Positions 24,747 to 39,200 of a DNA stretch of 64,000 nucleotides are shown here, piece after piece. Source of the stretch: Hypomesus transpacificus. Its lineage: Eukaryota; Chordata; Actinopteri; Osmeriformes; Osmeridae. The first letter of the stretch is position 1. The number at the start of each line of letters is the position of its first letter. The translations under genes and the position numbers were made by a program. The DNA lies in NCBI RefSeq assembly GCF_021917145.1, contig NC_061066.1, positions 3,157,891 to 3,221,890 on the forward strand, read 5' to 3'. Under the pieces are notes generated by a model. It saw only the letters and a program-made list of their open reading frames with translations. It was not told the DNA's origin and made no database searches.

Positions 24747-25296
24747 AATGCATTATTAGAAGGAGTAACAATGAATAATTGTTATTGAGTAAGAACAACT
24801 ATTTGAGTGAATGAATGAATGATGCAGGCAGAAGACTGGAAATGGCAGATGAATCCTGCAGACTACACTGAGCTTCCCTGAAGTTGGCAGACCCCTGGAT
24901 AGAGTGAGGGGGTCGGGGTGGGGGTTGCACGAAAATAAATAAGTGAGTGATGAGCAGACCATGGATGTATTTCTGATCACCTGTTGGCTGGTCTCAAGTG
25001 TTTGTTGTGATTAGCTGATGAGCATAAAGTCATGTGATGTTTAATGGGAGCTGGTGTTGTCTTCTCCTCCTGAACCTCAATTACTATATATCCAAGTAGG
25101 CTACTACCCAGACGATTTGGGGTTGAGTTTAAAGTAAATAAGCTGATGCAAAGCAATCAGTCAATTATGTTTAGAACACTGTCACTTTAATCAATGCCAA
25201 CAGTAACAGGCATTTTACTATTTTCCTGTGACAAACCTATTAACGCAGGATAGCTACCTGTATAGTCAGGGGTGTGTCATTGATGCTTCTGAAATT

Positions 25297-25330
25297 GCCC
25301 CGCCCACAAGATATTTAACGTACAAATGTC
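25297..25330 (+). promoter_or_regulatory. adm2: Putative adm2 core promoter
   Basis: A GC box GCCCCGCCCAC (25297-25307) is followed by an AT-rich GATATTTAA (25310-25318) about 100-130 bases before the exon 1 donor (GTAAG at 25446). This arrangement would place transcription start near 25340-25350. Inferred from motifs only. Confidence 0.45.
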
Positions 25331-25916
25331 ATCTCGCGCACAGCTTCAGAGTTCAGACTGAGAACTAGATCTTAACCAACACGTTTAGAGCCGTGGGAAA
25401 ATATTCAAATAACATTCAGAAACTCGATTACAATTCTTCGTACAGGTAAGAATTAAGCTACCATATTGTAGGCAATGTACTTTGTATGATTTTGAGTTGT
25501 CTAAGGAGGAATGCCACTGTAATGATATGAATATTAATAATAGCCTATCATGTGTTAGCAAAAGTTGGAAATTAAAGTGGATTTTTAAGAGCAGTGTCTT
25601 TTCTGGGTGTTTTATTATCGTTATTATAAATAACACATCATTTAAACTTTAAATATAATTTACTCTAAAATGTGAAAGAGTGACTGAATGAGTGAAAAAC
25701 TAATTAGACTCAGAACTTTTTGCAGAGGAACACGATTTTTTTTCTGAACTTTATTAATGACAACATTTTCTTTTGTCGCTTTCAGGTCTTGCAAATTTTT
25801 CTTGGACATAAGTGTCTGCGAAAAGTTCTGAAATATTCTTTCTCTTGGGATTTGAACTTCGTCCAGGTGGTTTGCTTGTCCCCTCCTTCCAAAGGGGTGT
25901 GAGAACTGGCCCCGCG

Positions 25917-27592
25917 ATGCGGTCGCTTCTCCCGCTCACTGTGTATTGCATCAGCCTGCTCTCGTTCCAGCTCCTCGCTCTCCCTGTGGACCATCTACAG
26001 AGAAACAGGTAAGAGAAACAAATTGCATGTCTCATAATGTTTCAATAATGAATGATGCAGGCATTATTTGGATCTAGTTCACAAACAGAAATTGACAGGT
26101 TATAAATGGTCTACCAGAATGGTACATCCATGGTGCTATATATAGCCGATGTAGAATGATTGATTTTGCATATAACCATGCAGTCTGTCTGGCGACAAAC
26201 TAGTTGAACTCATGATTATATCCGGTCGAGGATTGTGCGTAAACGTAGGTGTTTTCGTTCAGTCAGAGTGTTGTGTCGGGGAGATAGTCGGCGAGGTCAA
26301 AATCAAACAGACGTGACACAATGAACGTAAACTATTCTGACAGTGAACTTTATGCCAGTGTGAATTGCAAAAAGCAGGTGCGCATGGCGCAATCCCTGAT
26401 CCAATAAAAAAAAAAAATGAATATATATGAATGCACAATGAGCGGTCTCCAAATTCCATTCTAAATAATAATCTGTTCTTGTTTCAAAACTGTTTCAATA
26501 ACTGTTTTGGAGTTATGCCAGTTAGTGTGGTTTACCACGAATAACATTTCCACAAATTACTGCATTTGAGTGCAACACGCTTTCGCTTTCAATCTTATGA
26601 GTTTGATAAGAAGTAGAATTTAAACCCATGATATCAATGAATGAGACTAAAGAAAATTAATCGTGTAATCTTTTTGAATAAAATGGGCGATAGGGCATGT
26701 ACTGTCTGAGGTTAGCTGAGGCCGCCCTGGCAGGTAAGCAAAACGCATTTGTTTAAGGTGTTTGTAAATCACCTCGTCAAATGTAATAAGGTGGCGTCAT
26801 TGGATATTTCTCATACAGTTTGTTACAATAGATGATGTGAAAGCGCTTGCGTCCGAGTGCAATATCAAGGCTAACCAAGACAAGCCAAGAACACTCGCAT
26901 TCATGGCTGAAATTGAACTAGACTTCAAATGGGGAAAAACATGTTATTATTGAAAACGTATACATTCCAGAATTAGCTTTTTTTGCTGTATTAAGTGTAA
27001 ATTGTAATTTCCACCCTATTAATATCTATTAATGTTTACATCTTGGAATGATAGATAGACACACACACACACACACAAGCAAACATTTAACCATTTACCT
27101 TTGTGGCTCACATACCAGCACAGCTTGAATCAACAGTAAAGTGTTTTCCCCCTCAGCCCTAAGAGGTTAGCAGGGATGAGAGTGAAGGTGTGCTAGTGTG
27201 TGCATGCCCCCTTTTGGTGCTTGGCAGATTACAGCCTTTAGTCACGTACAGATGGACATCGAATCAATTTCCTCTGTTTACATGGAAGTTGGAATGGAAA
27301 AAAATTGTACAGACAGTTATGGTGAGAACCTAGTCCAGATTCATACAGGGGTATGCTTTATGTTGACACCCAAAGTGGTTTATATAGTTAATGAAAGAGG
27401 TGATTTAGTGAAAGAACGAAGTGGAGCCGTTGTCTGTGGTTTTCATTAGTGGTGTTGACAGGGTCAAGTTGTGCCAGCCAGCCATATCCATCTGAGGTGC
27501 CTCTGGTCTCAAAGAAGAGGTCGTTACAATAGCAATGGGGGCCCTCGCACAGCCACTGTCAAATGTGTCTGTGTGTGTGTCTGTGTGTGTGT

Positions 27593-27623
<31 letters not shown>

Positions 27624-30600
27624 AAGGGGGGATGTCATTACATGTACTGTATGTGAGTTTGGAGGCTTGTTGTATGTCTGTATGCCTACTGTCCACTTGT
27701 GAATGTGTGTTCTTTCAGCTTTTGCTACTGAAAACAAGATAATCTGTGTCTGGCCTCTCAACACTGATATCTTATTTCTGCCTCCAAATTGCGGTCAACA
27801 AGTTTTTCTTCCTTATTTATCTCCTATTGAAAACAGCAAAGGGAGAATTCAGAGAACTACGTTTTATGGTCATGGTTTTGAAGGCAGAACTTTCTGTCTG
27901 TATGTTTAAGTCAATTCTGTGGTTATTAAGAGTCAGTCCCTAAAGATACAAACAGTTCCAAAAGAGGAAGACTAGTTGTCCTGTTCAGGCTGTGTGAAGG
28001 GTTATCACTCCTTGACATCTCGCCAAGATGTTCCCTCAGTGTTGAGCGGGGCATTCATAGCATCACTCCTTCAGCTCCATCCTCTTCTTCTGCTCTCCCT
28101 CACTCCACATTCCTCCTTTATCCTTGCCACTTCACCACAGCCTCTTTTTCCATTTTCTTTCTTTTCTCATTCCCTTCCTTTCTGGCTTTAAAATAATCTA
28201 TTTTATCTTTCACGTTTGAACAATTCTTTATTCACTGCACCTTTGCTTTTCATCGGTACCGAACATCCTGTTCTTACCGTCCCACCGTGACAGCCTGATA
28301 AAAACACGGGTCACATCGCTACTCTTCAGACAGACGCTTACTGCAGGTTGCCCTCCCTCTTCTGATCTTTAGCCATGCTGTACCTCCACGTCCTGACACA
28401 GCCAAGGGAATATCCCAACACACGACCACAGAAGCTGGCTAGATCACTCGTAAAAAATGGAGACAAAATCCCAAGCAACACACACTTAAAAAGAGAACGT
28501 TTGGGGGGCAAAGCCAAACAAGTGAAACAAAGCTGTGTGGGATAGACTCCTGCAGTGAGAGGCAGGATGCTCTGTGCAAGGCATGCTAGCTGATTAGTGG
28601 CTAAAGAGGTTTCTGCTCTGACCCGTCCTCCTCACTGTTCGGACAGGGTTCAACGACACAGCATGACTGATGACACTGACACAATAGTCTGTATGCTCCG
28701 TTTGTGTGCATGTGTTTGTCTGTGAACATGTGTTGTGTACTAGGAGAGGGAATTTTCGGAGGATCTTACTAGAACAAAACAAATCCATGTTTTTACCATC
28801 CATCCCCCTAAATCGTTAACTCCCGCTGTCCGCATCATAGGGGGCAGTCCCATCAGCCATAGAGGTCAAACACAATATTTATTCTGGAGTACAAACTCAT
28901 GCTGTCTGCTGAGAAACGTATCAGATGTTGTTGACATGTGATACAGCTAACACAGACTTCCTATCACAGCAGGCATCTCATTGCTTACACCCTAATGAAG
29001 AATATCACAAACATAACTTTCAGTCCATAAAATACCTTTCATAATGACCAAACTAACTATAGAAAATTGAAACAAGGTTTTTTTTTTTTTTTTACTTTGA
29101 GTCTGATACAACCCAGGTGTTCTCTGTAAATCACCTTCAGAGAGGCCATCTGTTTTGGGGTTAGCTGTCTAGAGGTGTTTGCCTTCTCTGGTGTGAGGCC
29201 AGCACCGTACAAACAGATCTGGGCTCTACTGGACTGGCCAGATATCCACGTACTACATAAACACTGCCATCACCCTTGCCGTGGTGGTGGTGACCAGACC
29301 TGTAGCAGGAGTTGGAGACCCAACTCCCCAGGAACAGAATTCCTCTGTGGATTAGAGGCTAAGACCTGAATTCCATCTTCCACATCCATAAAGAATATGT
29401 CTCCACACCGCACAGCAAACCTAGCCAAAGACAAGGCTGTGGAACATGTCTGAACCTACAGACTACAGTGGGAGCAGCGTATAGAGAAGGCACAGGAGCA
29501 CAGGTTTTCAAAACACAGGAGGAGTGGTAAGGAAAATATAACGTTTTTAATGTTGTGCATCTGATTTAGTACTTTTGTAGGCAGAGTAAGTAATCTGCCC
29601 TGCTTGAGCTTGTATTGTCACAGGATGTTATTATGAGTGTACTCTTTCGCTCAGTCCTCGGAGGAAAGGGCCTAGTCGCACCACTTAATCTGCGCAAAAG
29701 TATTCCTTATTGTCAACAAACCAAAGGGGGCTGTGAAAACGCAACACCTTGAAAGCAGGTACCAAAAATGTTTCCTTCTGAAATAAACTGCCGACAATCT
29801 GACAACAATCTTCCCACTGTTAACTGATGAGGATTATAGACGAATGTGCCATGTTTTCTGCTGATTAGGGCAGTTTGTGGTAAGCTCCAGCGCTCTGTGT
29901 AATCATGTATCCAGGCTACTGCTGTGGATGCTTAACCCTCTCAGACGAAGCCTTCTTGGGGCAGAGATGGGCCTGGGGAGCACTCTGGTTCTCATGGAGA
30001 GTCTCATATCCGTAACCAAAACCAGAGATCTGTAATTACTGTCAATAACAGCAAACTGTTGCCCAAACGAGCTTACCCTGTTATCAACCTCTAAACCCCC
30101 CCACAACCTTTCCCAAGTCTAAGTGACTTATAGCCTAATACCCTCGGATGAAAATTAGACTCCCACTAAAGAAGTGGAGTGACTTAGTTATCAAGGAGAA
30201 AAAAATAGATAATCTTCCATGGATCAGGCAGGGCATTAAAAACAAACAGAGCTGAAGGGAGCAATTTAAGAAAAGAAGCCGTACCATCTTTGATCCTCTG
30301 CCAATCACAAAGCTCTCAATTACTGTCAATTCGGGGGAGGATTAGTTCCTGCATCGCCAAGTGAGTCTGTGGGACTGGACCAGACATACCTGGTGCCTGT
30401 CCTGGGCCCCTGGTGTTGCAGTGAGGCCAGTCATCTGGCTCTGAGCTCCAGGGTGGACCAGCAGACAGCTCTGGGCGGCTACAGGGGTGACTCACACTTC
30501 CACCTTCCACTTCAGAACTCGGCCTCTTTGCTGCAAATTAGCCCTGAGCAGTGGAAAATAAAACTGACCTGTTAATATTTGCCTGTAAAACCTCAACAAA

Positions 30601-33163
30601 TAAGTTATATAAAGGTCCAAGGACATTTGGAGTGGAGGAATATGTAGGTCAGATATGTAGTGAAGTGGAAAGGGGGATAAAGGAGGTTTGAAGTGCACAT
30701 TATGGGATAAAACACACAAAAAAAAGAATAAAAAACCTTTCCCCTCCACCTCCAGTCACTGATTCTCCAAGTATGCTCTTTTGTAATGTTGTCACAGGGT
30801 TTTTGTGGCAAGTCGCCAGCCCAGACGACCAGCGACCTGACTAGTGAAGCATCCAGCTAGCATCTGAGGTTCAGGAGAACGTACAGCTGAATACCCAAAG
30901 TCCAGACTAACTTCCGAGAGGTTGGGTTGGGTGAGGGTTGTAAGGTTCATGTTCACGTTAGCCACCCTCCAAATCCCCCCTCTGCACGCTCCAAACTCTC
31001 AATCCCATCACATGGGCATCGTGTGTCGTTTCCCAGACCATGTTGTCCCTGTTTTTGTCCTGAGAAAAAAGGAGCCCCAACTCAGCGAGCACTGTAGCTA
31101 ATCAAACCTTTTTGTGTTCATTTAATTTACTTTATTCACTCTATTCACTCTTCTGCCAACTGATGGAATTTCCACATTCTTGTGTGAGAATCAGGTTTCT
31201 TTTCGGCTTTAATCACAGAGGAAAAGATGTAGTGCAGCAGATTACATTTCAGTCTATGTGACCAGGACAAACTAACGTGTAAACAGATGAACTGGGAAGC
31301 TTATTATTTTAAAATAAACAAGTTTACTGTTCATGCGCGAGCCACATTTTTTTGCCTTACACAAATTCAACCGAACTTTATCTTCTACAATCACAGTTAG
31401 CCAAGCCTTGAATTTATAAAATTTTCCACACAGTCAAACTAAGTCTCTGCCTGGCACAGCAGGCAGGCGCGACTTGGCTGTGCTACTGGTCAGAGACGTA
31501 TGACTGGCATAATGAGGTGGTGCTGGAAATGGCTCTGCCTGTGCCCAAGCATTATCCTGCCTCCCCTGGTGGGCAAAACCAGGGTTCACCCAGTGCGTAA
31601 CAAAAGGGTAGGGAGAGTGGCAAGGGGCATGAGAGTTAAGGCTGGGAAATCTTTGGTCCACATTGTGTTGGGAGCTTTGTTCGTTGAAATGGCAATTTCT
31701 CACCCTTACTGTAAGAGGATAGCTTTGTTTTCCTAGAGCCCTGTTGTTTCTCTCGTTCCATTCTCTGGGTTTCAGTACAAACTTGGGCGTTTGTGATGAA
31801 ATGACAAGTCAGCGTTTCACAAGGGAAAAGCTTTTTGTAATTATGCTTAGCTATGATTACTACTTGTCCTCAAGAGCATACGGAAACCTGATGCTGTGGA
31901 AAAAGGGTTTTCTTAGAAAATAGCAATCTGTCAATCTTTTTTTCTTTCTCACTGTTCGTAGGCCTTCCTTATTTACAATGACCTTTTCGGGTCATTTTGT
32001 TTACAAGCCTAGAGTCTCCGCCATTTTATACGTTTGAATTCTACCTGCTTCAAATGGCAAATCGGGCGTGTGAGTCAGTCCCTTTATACATTAACCTTCA
32101 GAGAACCGACCCGAGTCAGAGCTCTCTCAGCAAACAAGCCTGTGACAGCTCAGAGATGAACACCATGGTCAGGTTTAAGATGTGGGTGCCGTGGTCAAAC
32201 AGTGAACAGATGGCCAGGCCTTTTTCTCGTCGGCACTCAAGCCTCAGTCTATGTGAGCAGTGTTTGCTGAACGACCTGTCCCAGAAACATCTTCTTCTCT
32301 GGGGAAGGTGAACCCTAGGAGTCCATCTGGCCCTCTCTGGAGTGTGACATGGGACTCTCGACAGTGTTTGCTCAGGACCAAGTGGACATATAGAGTAGAC
32401 AGATAAAGTGATGTTGAGGGAGAGGATTATAAAATGTAATAAATTGCTAGCCGCTAATATTTATACGAGGGCGGGTAAAGAACTATAAAAGCCCATTAAC
32501 CTTTTCAGTGTATTAAGACCAAAACCCCAAATGTGGACATTGTTATCATGTTGGGTATGGCTTACTGTCGTCAATGCTGCTAATGACTTTCAGTCATGTA
32601 CAATGAGACCAAGTTGAATCTAAGTTCACTGACTCAACTGCCAGTATTGAGTTGAGTTAACATAGCTACATGTGGCTTTTTACTAGATGTGACATGTATT
32701 TCTTTATGTTCTCCTCAGGTTGGACCTTCTCAAAAAGCTCCATGCCCTGAGAGAGGAGGACCAGATCTTCACCCCGGAGTTAGATACCGACCCGGCCAGC
32801 CCTTCAGACTCCAGCCCTCCACCAGCCATCCATGACTCCACAAGATGGCTGCCAGGTTTCCTCAGAGACACACCATCCTCCAGTGACATGAGAGAGGCCG
32901 TGCAAGTTCGGGCGTTGGCGTGGGCGCGTGGCGCCACAGGCTCGGAGACCCAGCGGAGGCCGTCAAGAGGTCGTCGTCACGCCCACCAGGGGTCAAAAGG
33001 GGGTCACCACCACCCCCACCACGCTCAGCTGATGCGGGTGGGGTGTGTCCTGGGAACCTGCCAGGTACAGAACCTTAGCCACCGGCTCTACCAGCTGATT
33101 GGCCAGAGCGGGCGAGAAGACTCCTCCCCCATTAACCCCCGGAGTCCGCATAGTTACGGATGA
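25917..33163 (+). CDS. adm2: Adrenomedullin 2 (intermedin) precursor
   Basis: Two coding exons, 25917-26008 and 32719-33163 (92+445 nt), give a 178-residue precursor. A non-coding exon ends at 25445 (donor GTAAG), and the 5' UTR resumes at 25786. Residues 1 to about 22 form a signal peptide with a hydrophobic core, ending near LLALPVDH. The mature hormone is C-terminal: the GCVLGTCQVQNLSHRLYQLI segment holds the disulfide ring (Cys140-Cys145) and the amphipathic helix of CGRP-family peptides, and the chain ends SPHSYG, giving a C-terminal amide after processing at Gly178. Basic sites RRPSRGRR precede the mature part. A His-rich stretch (GGHHHPHH) comes just before the conserved region. The secreted peptide acts on calcitonin-receptor-like receptor/RAMP complexes. 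Strong match to human ADM2; next to sbf1, as in human. Which fish paralogue (a or b) is not decided. Confidence 0.96.
26009..32718 (+). other. adm2 intron 2
   Basis: A 6.7 kb intron (GTAAGAG donor, CTCCTCAG acceptor) splitting the codon for Arg31. It contains GT/CA microsatellites (27063-27078, 27564-27623) and T runs. No further exon or RNA gene was recognised. Confidence 0.7.
27564..27623. repeat. (GT)n microsatellite with CT interruptions
   Basis: About 60 bases of GT dinucleotide broken by three CTGT units, in adm2 intron 2. Confidence 0.93.
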
Positions 33164-36100
33164 GTTGCAGACAAAGTCTCTCCAAACACCCCAGCAAGTT
33201 CATCTGTCTAGATATTTATCTATTCCTTTCAGTAGTATTTGCATCACAGTTTGTTGTAGTCCATACTTTGTCACCAACGAACTTGTTGCAGCTTCTTCTT
33301 TTTTTCAAACAACATTTTCCATGTCTTACTGCTCCTGTACTAAGACATCACTATGCCATCTAACAAGGAGGATTACAACTCATTGACAAGACTGAAACCC
33401 AACACAAACCGGACTCCTCTCACCAGCTTGGGAAACCATGCCAAGTCTCCAGAACCTTTGAAGGACACTATGGGCTCATAAAAGCCTGTCCCTCTCTCTC
33501 TCCCTCCTGACTCGTCAATAAGACTAATCCTGTTCATGGAAGGATAAAGACCTGTCCACTCAGGGCCGGCCTCTCGCTTCAACACCAGCAGACACTTGGC
33601 CCTGCACCTACCCAGCAGCAGTTAGCCTCCTGCCCATTGATCAAACACTTAAGCCCCTAATTTGGATTTGAACCTGTGTCGGGATCTGATCCTCGTCAGA
33701 AGACCCAAAGATCTGACGAAACAACCAAATGAACCCTTTTACCTCTTACCCTTCTGACACCCCCCCCCCCCCCCCCCCCGCCCCCCATATTAGGGACCTT
33801 GTTTGACACTGGCCTGGCCACTGATATCCAGACCACCAGCTACCATTATAGACCACACAGCTATAATCCTTCCCCTCACCCTCACCTGAACACACACGGT
33901 TCAAGGGGTCTTTGTGTGATTATGAATGAGTCATTATGGTGTCATTACAATGCTGCAATGCATAGGGGTGCTGGTCCAAACATCATGTAGCAGAGGTAGG
34001 TAGATTAGTACTGGTCCCCCCCAACCACACTCCAGCAGTCCCTAAAATATTATCCCCTTCACGTGATTCATAAGTTCTCCCTGTAAGCCATGACTTTAGT
34101 TAGAGGGCATTTGAATAAACAACACCCAGTCCCTTCTGTTGTACTGTCACACACCCTCACTCAGGGTCTTGTTTGATGTGATTTATAAACACACTCTGCC
34201 TTGACCACTCAATAGGGGACCAAAGGCCATCGTAAATCTGGCGGCCAACCCCAACCTAACCCTGCCACCGACAGCATTCTGACTTTGGTGTAAGATAATT
34301 CTGGAAAGATTGGATACTCCAAGTCCATTGAAAGACAACTGTCTTACCAACATTGTTAGTGTTGGTATGCCCATTGTTAGTGATGTTTAGCGAGGTTCAT
34401 AATGAGAGACTATGGAGACCAAAATGTAGGGGCAGGAGTGCCAGATTTTAAATTTGTTCGCTAAATACCATACATGCCGTAAAATATGCCCCGAGAGAGC
34501 TGAAATGGTGGGTGGACACCATCTCTAAGAATAACAAAAACAAGCTACATTCAGTCAACGTCCCACAATTTGACCAGTCAAAAACACGTTATTTGACAGT
34601 CTCGAAATATAACTTGCAAAATGGCCATGGCTGGATCAACCCCCTTTATGATTTCAACGTTGTGTGGTCCAACAAAGACTCAAGTTGAAAGGATTTCAAT
34701 AATCCTTTACACTTCAAGTTTTTATGAGCTTTCCAAACATATAATCCTGATTTACTGAATGTGATCTTTCATATTACAGTTAGAATACAGGTCAATACAT
34801 AAAGTAACTTTTATATTCCTCATTGAATGATCACATGTATGCATTTCTTTAAATCGTTTTGACAACAACAATTTGACAACAATCCCACAATTAACTTAGT
34901 GTGGCATTGCACACATGCCAAGTGGTTTATACCAAAAACCTGACATTGCTTGCCAAAATCGAATTCAATTTGAGTGATAGACATCATGCTATCAGGTTTT
35001 TCCGACTTTTAGTTAGTCTTGTCTGGTTTTGTGTCTTTTGACTGAATTATTTTATTCAATACTGGTTAATTTTACGACCATTTCTTTATATATAGATTGA
35101 TTTCAACATAGTCTCGTTTAATCTCTTTCTCTCCCTCTCTCTCTCTCTCTCTAATGATGATGACAGGAGGTCGCAGGTCATAATTCAGTTGTTTCTTGAT
35201 CTGAAGGCTAATCTGTTCAAAGGCTTGCTGAGGCACACATGCCATTCTCTCTGCTGTAATAGAGCTAATCAATGTCTCGTGACGGATCATTAAAAGCTTT
35301 TCAAATGCTGAGAACTTTGGGTGAATCTCTCTACTTTCTACTCCAGTATTGTCACACACATCACGTGTGCGAGGCTGCGCACACGTGTGTTCCTGCTCAG
35401 CCCGACATCAACAGTGTCTATCAGGACCCGATCCCCTGGGTTTGACCTTTGTTGTAGACGTTTCAATGTGCTCAGAAACACTGTTTGCCTTTGTGTGCTT
35501 TTGTGACGTGGTTAGATGTAAAGTTGCGTCAACGGGCAGATCAGGAGCACTTTTATGCAGCTTAGCGCTGTGTTTGTCTGGGTAAACTACGTAGGATCTG
35601 CTGAGTGGTGGCACTCTGGCCACTTCTACCTCCCCATGTGTGTCCTGAAAACCCATTCACACAGAAGTGTGTTCACGTGTGTGTGCATGTGAGTGTGTTT
35701 GTTCGTAGGTATTTGTGAGGTAGTCGTCCTTTTCAGGATCATCCAGTTTGCTGTCACTCACTCTTCATTTGTGTCCCTATTAAACATTTTGATATATAGG
35801 TTAGGGTCACAGCAGAGCACTTTACATGTTGTCCTCGCGACTTGAATTTTCAATCTTTGTCATAAAATGTGTGCACGGAAGATAAGAATTGTGATGTATG
35901 TATTGCATTTGATAAGGATCTGTACAAATGTATTTGAAGATGTAGTGGCCCACTCCTTGGGGGTGAAAGCATGACAGTGACTATTATGAACACTTGTGTA
36001 TGTATATATATATATATGTCTTAGTCATACTATTTAAGAAATGTTATGTATTTAAGTTATCTTTGTATGTTCATATCTGTGTGTCACCAAAGACTCTATT

Positions 36101-36220
36101 TATCTCATATTTTCCACACTTTTGCAAGGTGGCCTTAATGGTGGAAAAGGTTAGTTAAATGTTACTGTCAGATTATGTCCATCATTCTGTGAAAAATAAA
36201 GAATTCCACTGTAGTGAGAT
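33164..36220 (+). other. adm2: Long adm2 3' UTR with poly(A) signal
   Basis: No coding frame follows the stop codon TGA (33161-33163). The first convincing poly(A) signal is AATAAA at 36195-36200, followed by GT-rich sequence near 36220-36260, giving a UTR of about 3 kb. Several ATTTA pentamers occur in its last part (for example near 36095-36105), consistent with an unstable message. A run of 20 C is at 33760-33779. An earlier poly(A) site cannot be excluded. Confidence 0.55.
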
Positions 36221-39200
36221 GATGCATAGTGTGGGATTCATATTTGTGTGCACATATCAGGGTGTGTACTTGTTTGTGTGTATGTGAGTATGCATGTGTG
36301 TTTTATATAATAGCTTTTTCAAATTGGCTACTTGAAAATATGATAGTTGCCAAACATCAAATACTATAGAACGCTACACAGCACATAACAATTCCGAGCA
36401 GATTCCACTATAAAAAATACCAGAACTATACACTCAAACTGTATTACCCACCGTTTACACTTACAAACCGAAAAATTCATGGCCAAGCTCGGCAGTGGTG
36501 CAATCACGGTGGAAATGCCCGCATTTCAATGGCCTTGACCAAAATGCACTGATCCAATACTCTTGGCTCTCTGCTGGTAAATCATTGAAAGTCTTACATC
36601 AATGATGTGTGAACTGAGTATAACGAAGAGAAGGTAGGGAAACTTTTGAATGGCACATGATCTGAACTCCACATCATGATGGAAAGTAGCACTCGGGTTA
36701 ATGATTGGCTGGGGGGGGGGCACCTACCGAACCCTCCCCTACCACGCCAGTGAGAGCTGGTTGGTGGATAGAACAGGTGGAACAAGAGTGGAAGGGAAGA
36801 GGAGGAAGAGGAGGATGGTCTGGCGGAGAGGTGGAGGGAACGCCAGGACGTGATTGGGCAGATCGCATGACTGTGCTGCAGGTGTAGCACTAAAGCAAAC
36901 ATCCCTGGGTTTTATCATTCATCTGATCTGTCCTCGGTCGTCCTGAACCAGAGTGCCGACCCCCTGCAGTAGGGTGTGAGGTCAGCCGATTGTGTGTGTG
37001 TGACATCTGAGACATTTCCAAGAGCCCAGAGTGCCAGCTATGTCACCAGTTTACCAGACATAGATGACCTATGTCTACTTAAACTGAGCTGTGTATCAGG
37101 CATCACGGGAGCCTGAATGCATGGGAACACATTACAAGACTGGTGGAACCTTCCAGACTGGCTTAATTACTATTTGCAAATACAGCTGAATACTCGGGGT
37201 GTGCTTGAATTGGTTGAAGTTTTAAATAACTCTGTAACTGAGACAGATCAGGCATCTGATTTGAGGAGTGTGTGCGGGGTGCATGTTCTGCAACCATGTA
37301 GAAGGGTTACATCATTTTTAATTACACATTGACTGATATTGTATTACTCACCAGACGTTTGCAGAACTGGTAGATCCACCTCTGTGCAGTGACCTGAACC
37401 TAACCACTTCAAACCGAAAAACGGACCATTGATTAACAGGGACGTGGTGTCCGATTTGAGCTTCATCCTCTTGCAATGCCAGATAATCGTCTGAGAAATT
37501 GTCCAATGACAAAATGGCAATGGAACTTCAAACATTTGCAAAACTACCTGTACACTGCATTGACGATGCGGGAAATGTTGGTCAAATTCCTGGAGACAAA
37601 CGTAGTTTTGAATACTGAACGGGATCTCACACTACTGAGGGACCAGATCTGATGAGCATCAGGGGCTGTAACCCCCATTAAAGGGATTCCTCTCCTGAAC
37701 ATGGGACAGTGTGTACTCTGTGCAGACCAGCTACACCTCAACCCCAACCAGAGACGGGGAGACGGACAATACGAGGGTCGAAAAGAAAAAGAGAGAGATA
37801 AATAAAAGAGAGAGAGACCTGGAGAAAGAGAAGTGGGGCAAGGGAAGTAACGTGAGCGAGATGGGAAGAGAGAGACGTTCATGGACAGACCAGGACCTGA
37901 GTGTGAGAGAGAAGAGTGGAGAGAGATTAACGATGGAGGAAGGAGAGACCGCCAGGAATGTGGAGGGCGGGTGGTAACGATTGAGATGAGATATGTTTGA
38001 TCCATCGGGAAGGAGGTGAAAGTGTGTGTGTGTGTGACAGAAGACAGACACCTCACGTCACGTACCTGACCAGGCACTTCTGTCTCAACATTGACCCCCG
38101 CCCACTGTCATAACATTTACATTCCAACACACCATGCGTGCCATCCTTAGAGGCTAATGACATCTTCTTCTTTTCGTTTCACTGAAGTGTGATAGTTATA
38201 CGGTGTGTTTAAATGGTAGGTTTTCAGTGGGGGGTATTCCCATGCCAGTGGGAGGCGGGTCATTCTCAAGCTTTGCCATCCAGAGTTGGATTCTAATGAC
38301 ATGAACAACACACACCAACACACTGACACACACAGACCCGGCACAGCACCGTCCATACACATCATGTCCAGCACACACACACACACACACACTATGCCAC
38401 AGAGACACAACCGGATAACTTCTTTTCGATACCAAAACTGGGTGTGATGACCATATGAGCTGCAGCTGGAGCTCAATCCTGAAACCTTCCCCATGCTACC
38501 AAGGATTAATCACATGACTGTCACCAGGCCACTCAGTATCACTTTAGTCTCTTCCGTGAAATCACCCATTCAAAGTGACAAAGTGGCTTGTTTGGGGTCG
38601 AGGGGCTTCAGTCGTCGATGACGTCACTGTTGTTATTAATGACAATCTCTGTCTGTACTGGGTAACAGTGACTTGTAAGAGAGAGTACCACACATAGGCA
38701 CCATTGTTATCAGTCATCATCCTAGAGGAGCCTGGTTTCCATACTCAGAGCTTGATTCAGAGCTTCTTCTGGGAAGAAGCTCTGAATGTGCATGACACGG
38801 CCGATAACCAGGGAACGAGAGATAGGTCTCAAGGGCACAGATAGGGGTTCGTTTCTCAGTGCAACACTGTAGTTCCTCTGAAGCTTTGTTAGTGTTTCTG
38901 CCCCGTGACTGGTGGTTGGTCTGGGGTCCAGAAGGATGGAGTACCTGTTTGGAATCACGTCCACCACTCTGGCGCACTCTCCCTGACTGGGTGGATCGGC
39001 AAGGCAACTTTGAGCTGGGAGAATCTGTGACTCACTTCGAGAGAACGTGTGAGAGTGAAAGAGAAAGGGAGTGAGAGAGAGCAAATGAAAACAAGTGATT
39101 TCCAAGCACAATATCATTTCACTCACACAGCTGTCCGGTGGTACTCAGTTTGTATACATTAGAGATATACACACAGGCTCTTTCAGTGGTTAAAGGAGAG

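Larger units (their letters stand above)
19276..25330. other. Intergenic region between the divergent sbf1 and adm2 genes
   Basis: About 6 kb between the sbf1 start and the adm2 first exon. It holds a GA microsatellite (20752-20813) and a tRNA-Cys-like repeat (24672-24746). Short ORFs in 19878-20373 (minus strand) overlap in different frames and match nothing I recognise. I see no supported gene. Confidence 0.6.

Noticed and set aside
37544..38077. 177-codon minus-strand ORF
   Set aside because: It crosses a purine-rich GAGA tract that yields Ser/Leu/Pro-rich translation, and lacks any recognisable domain.
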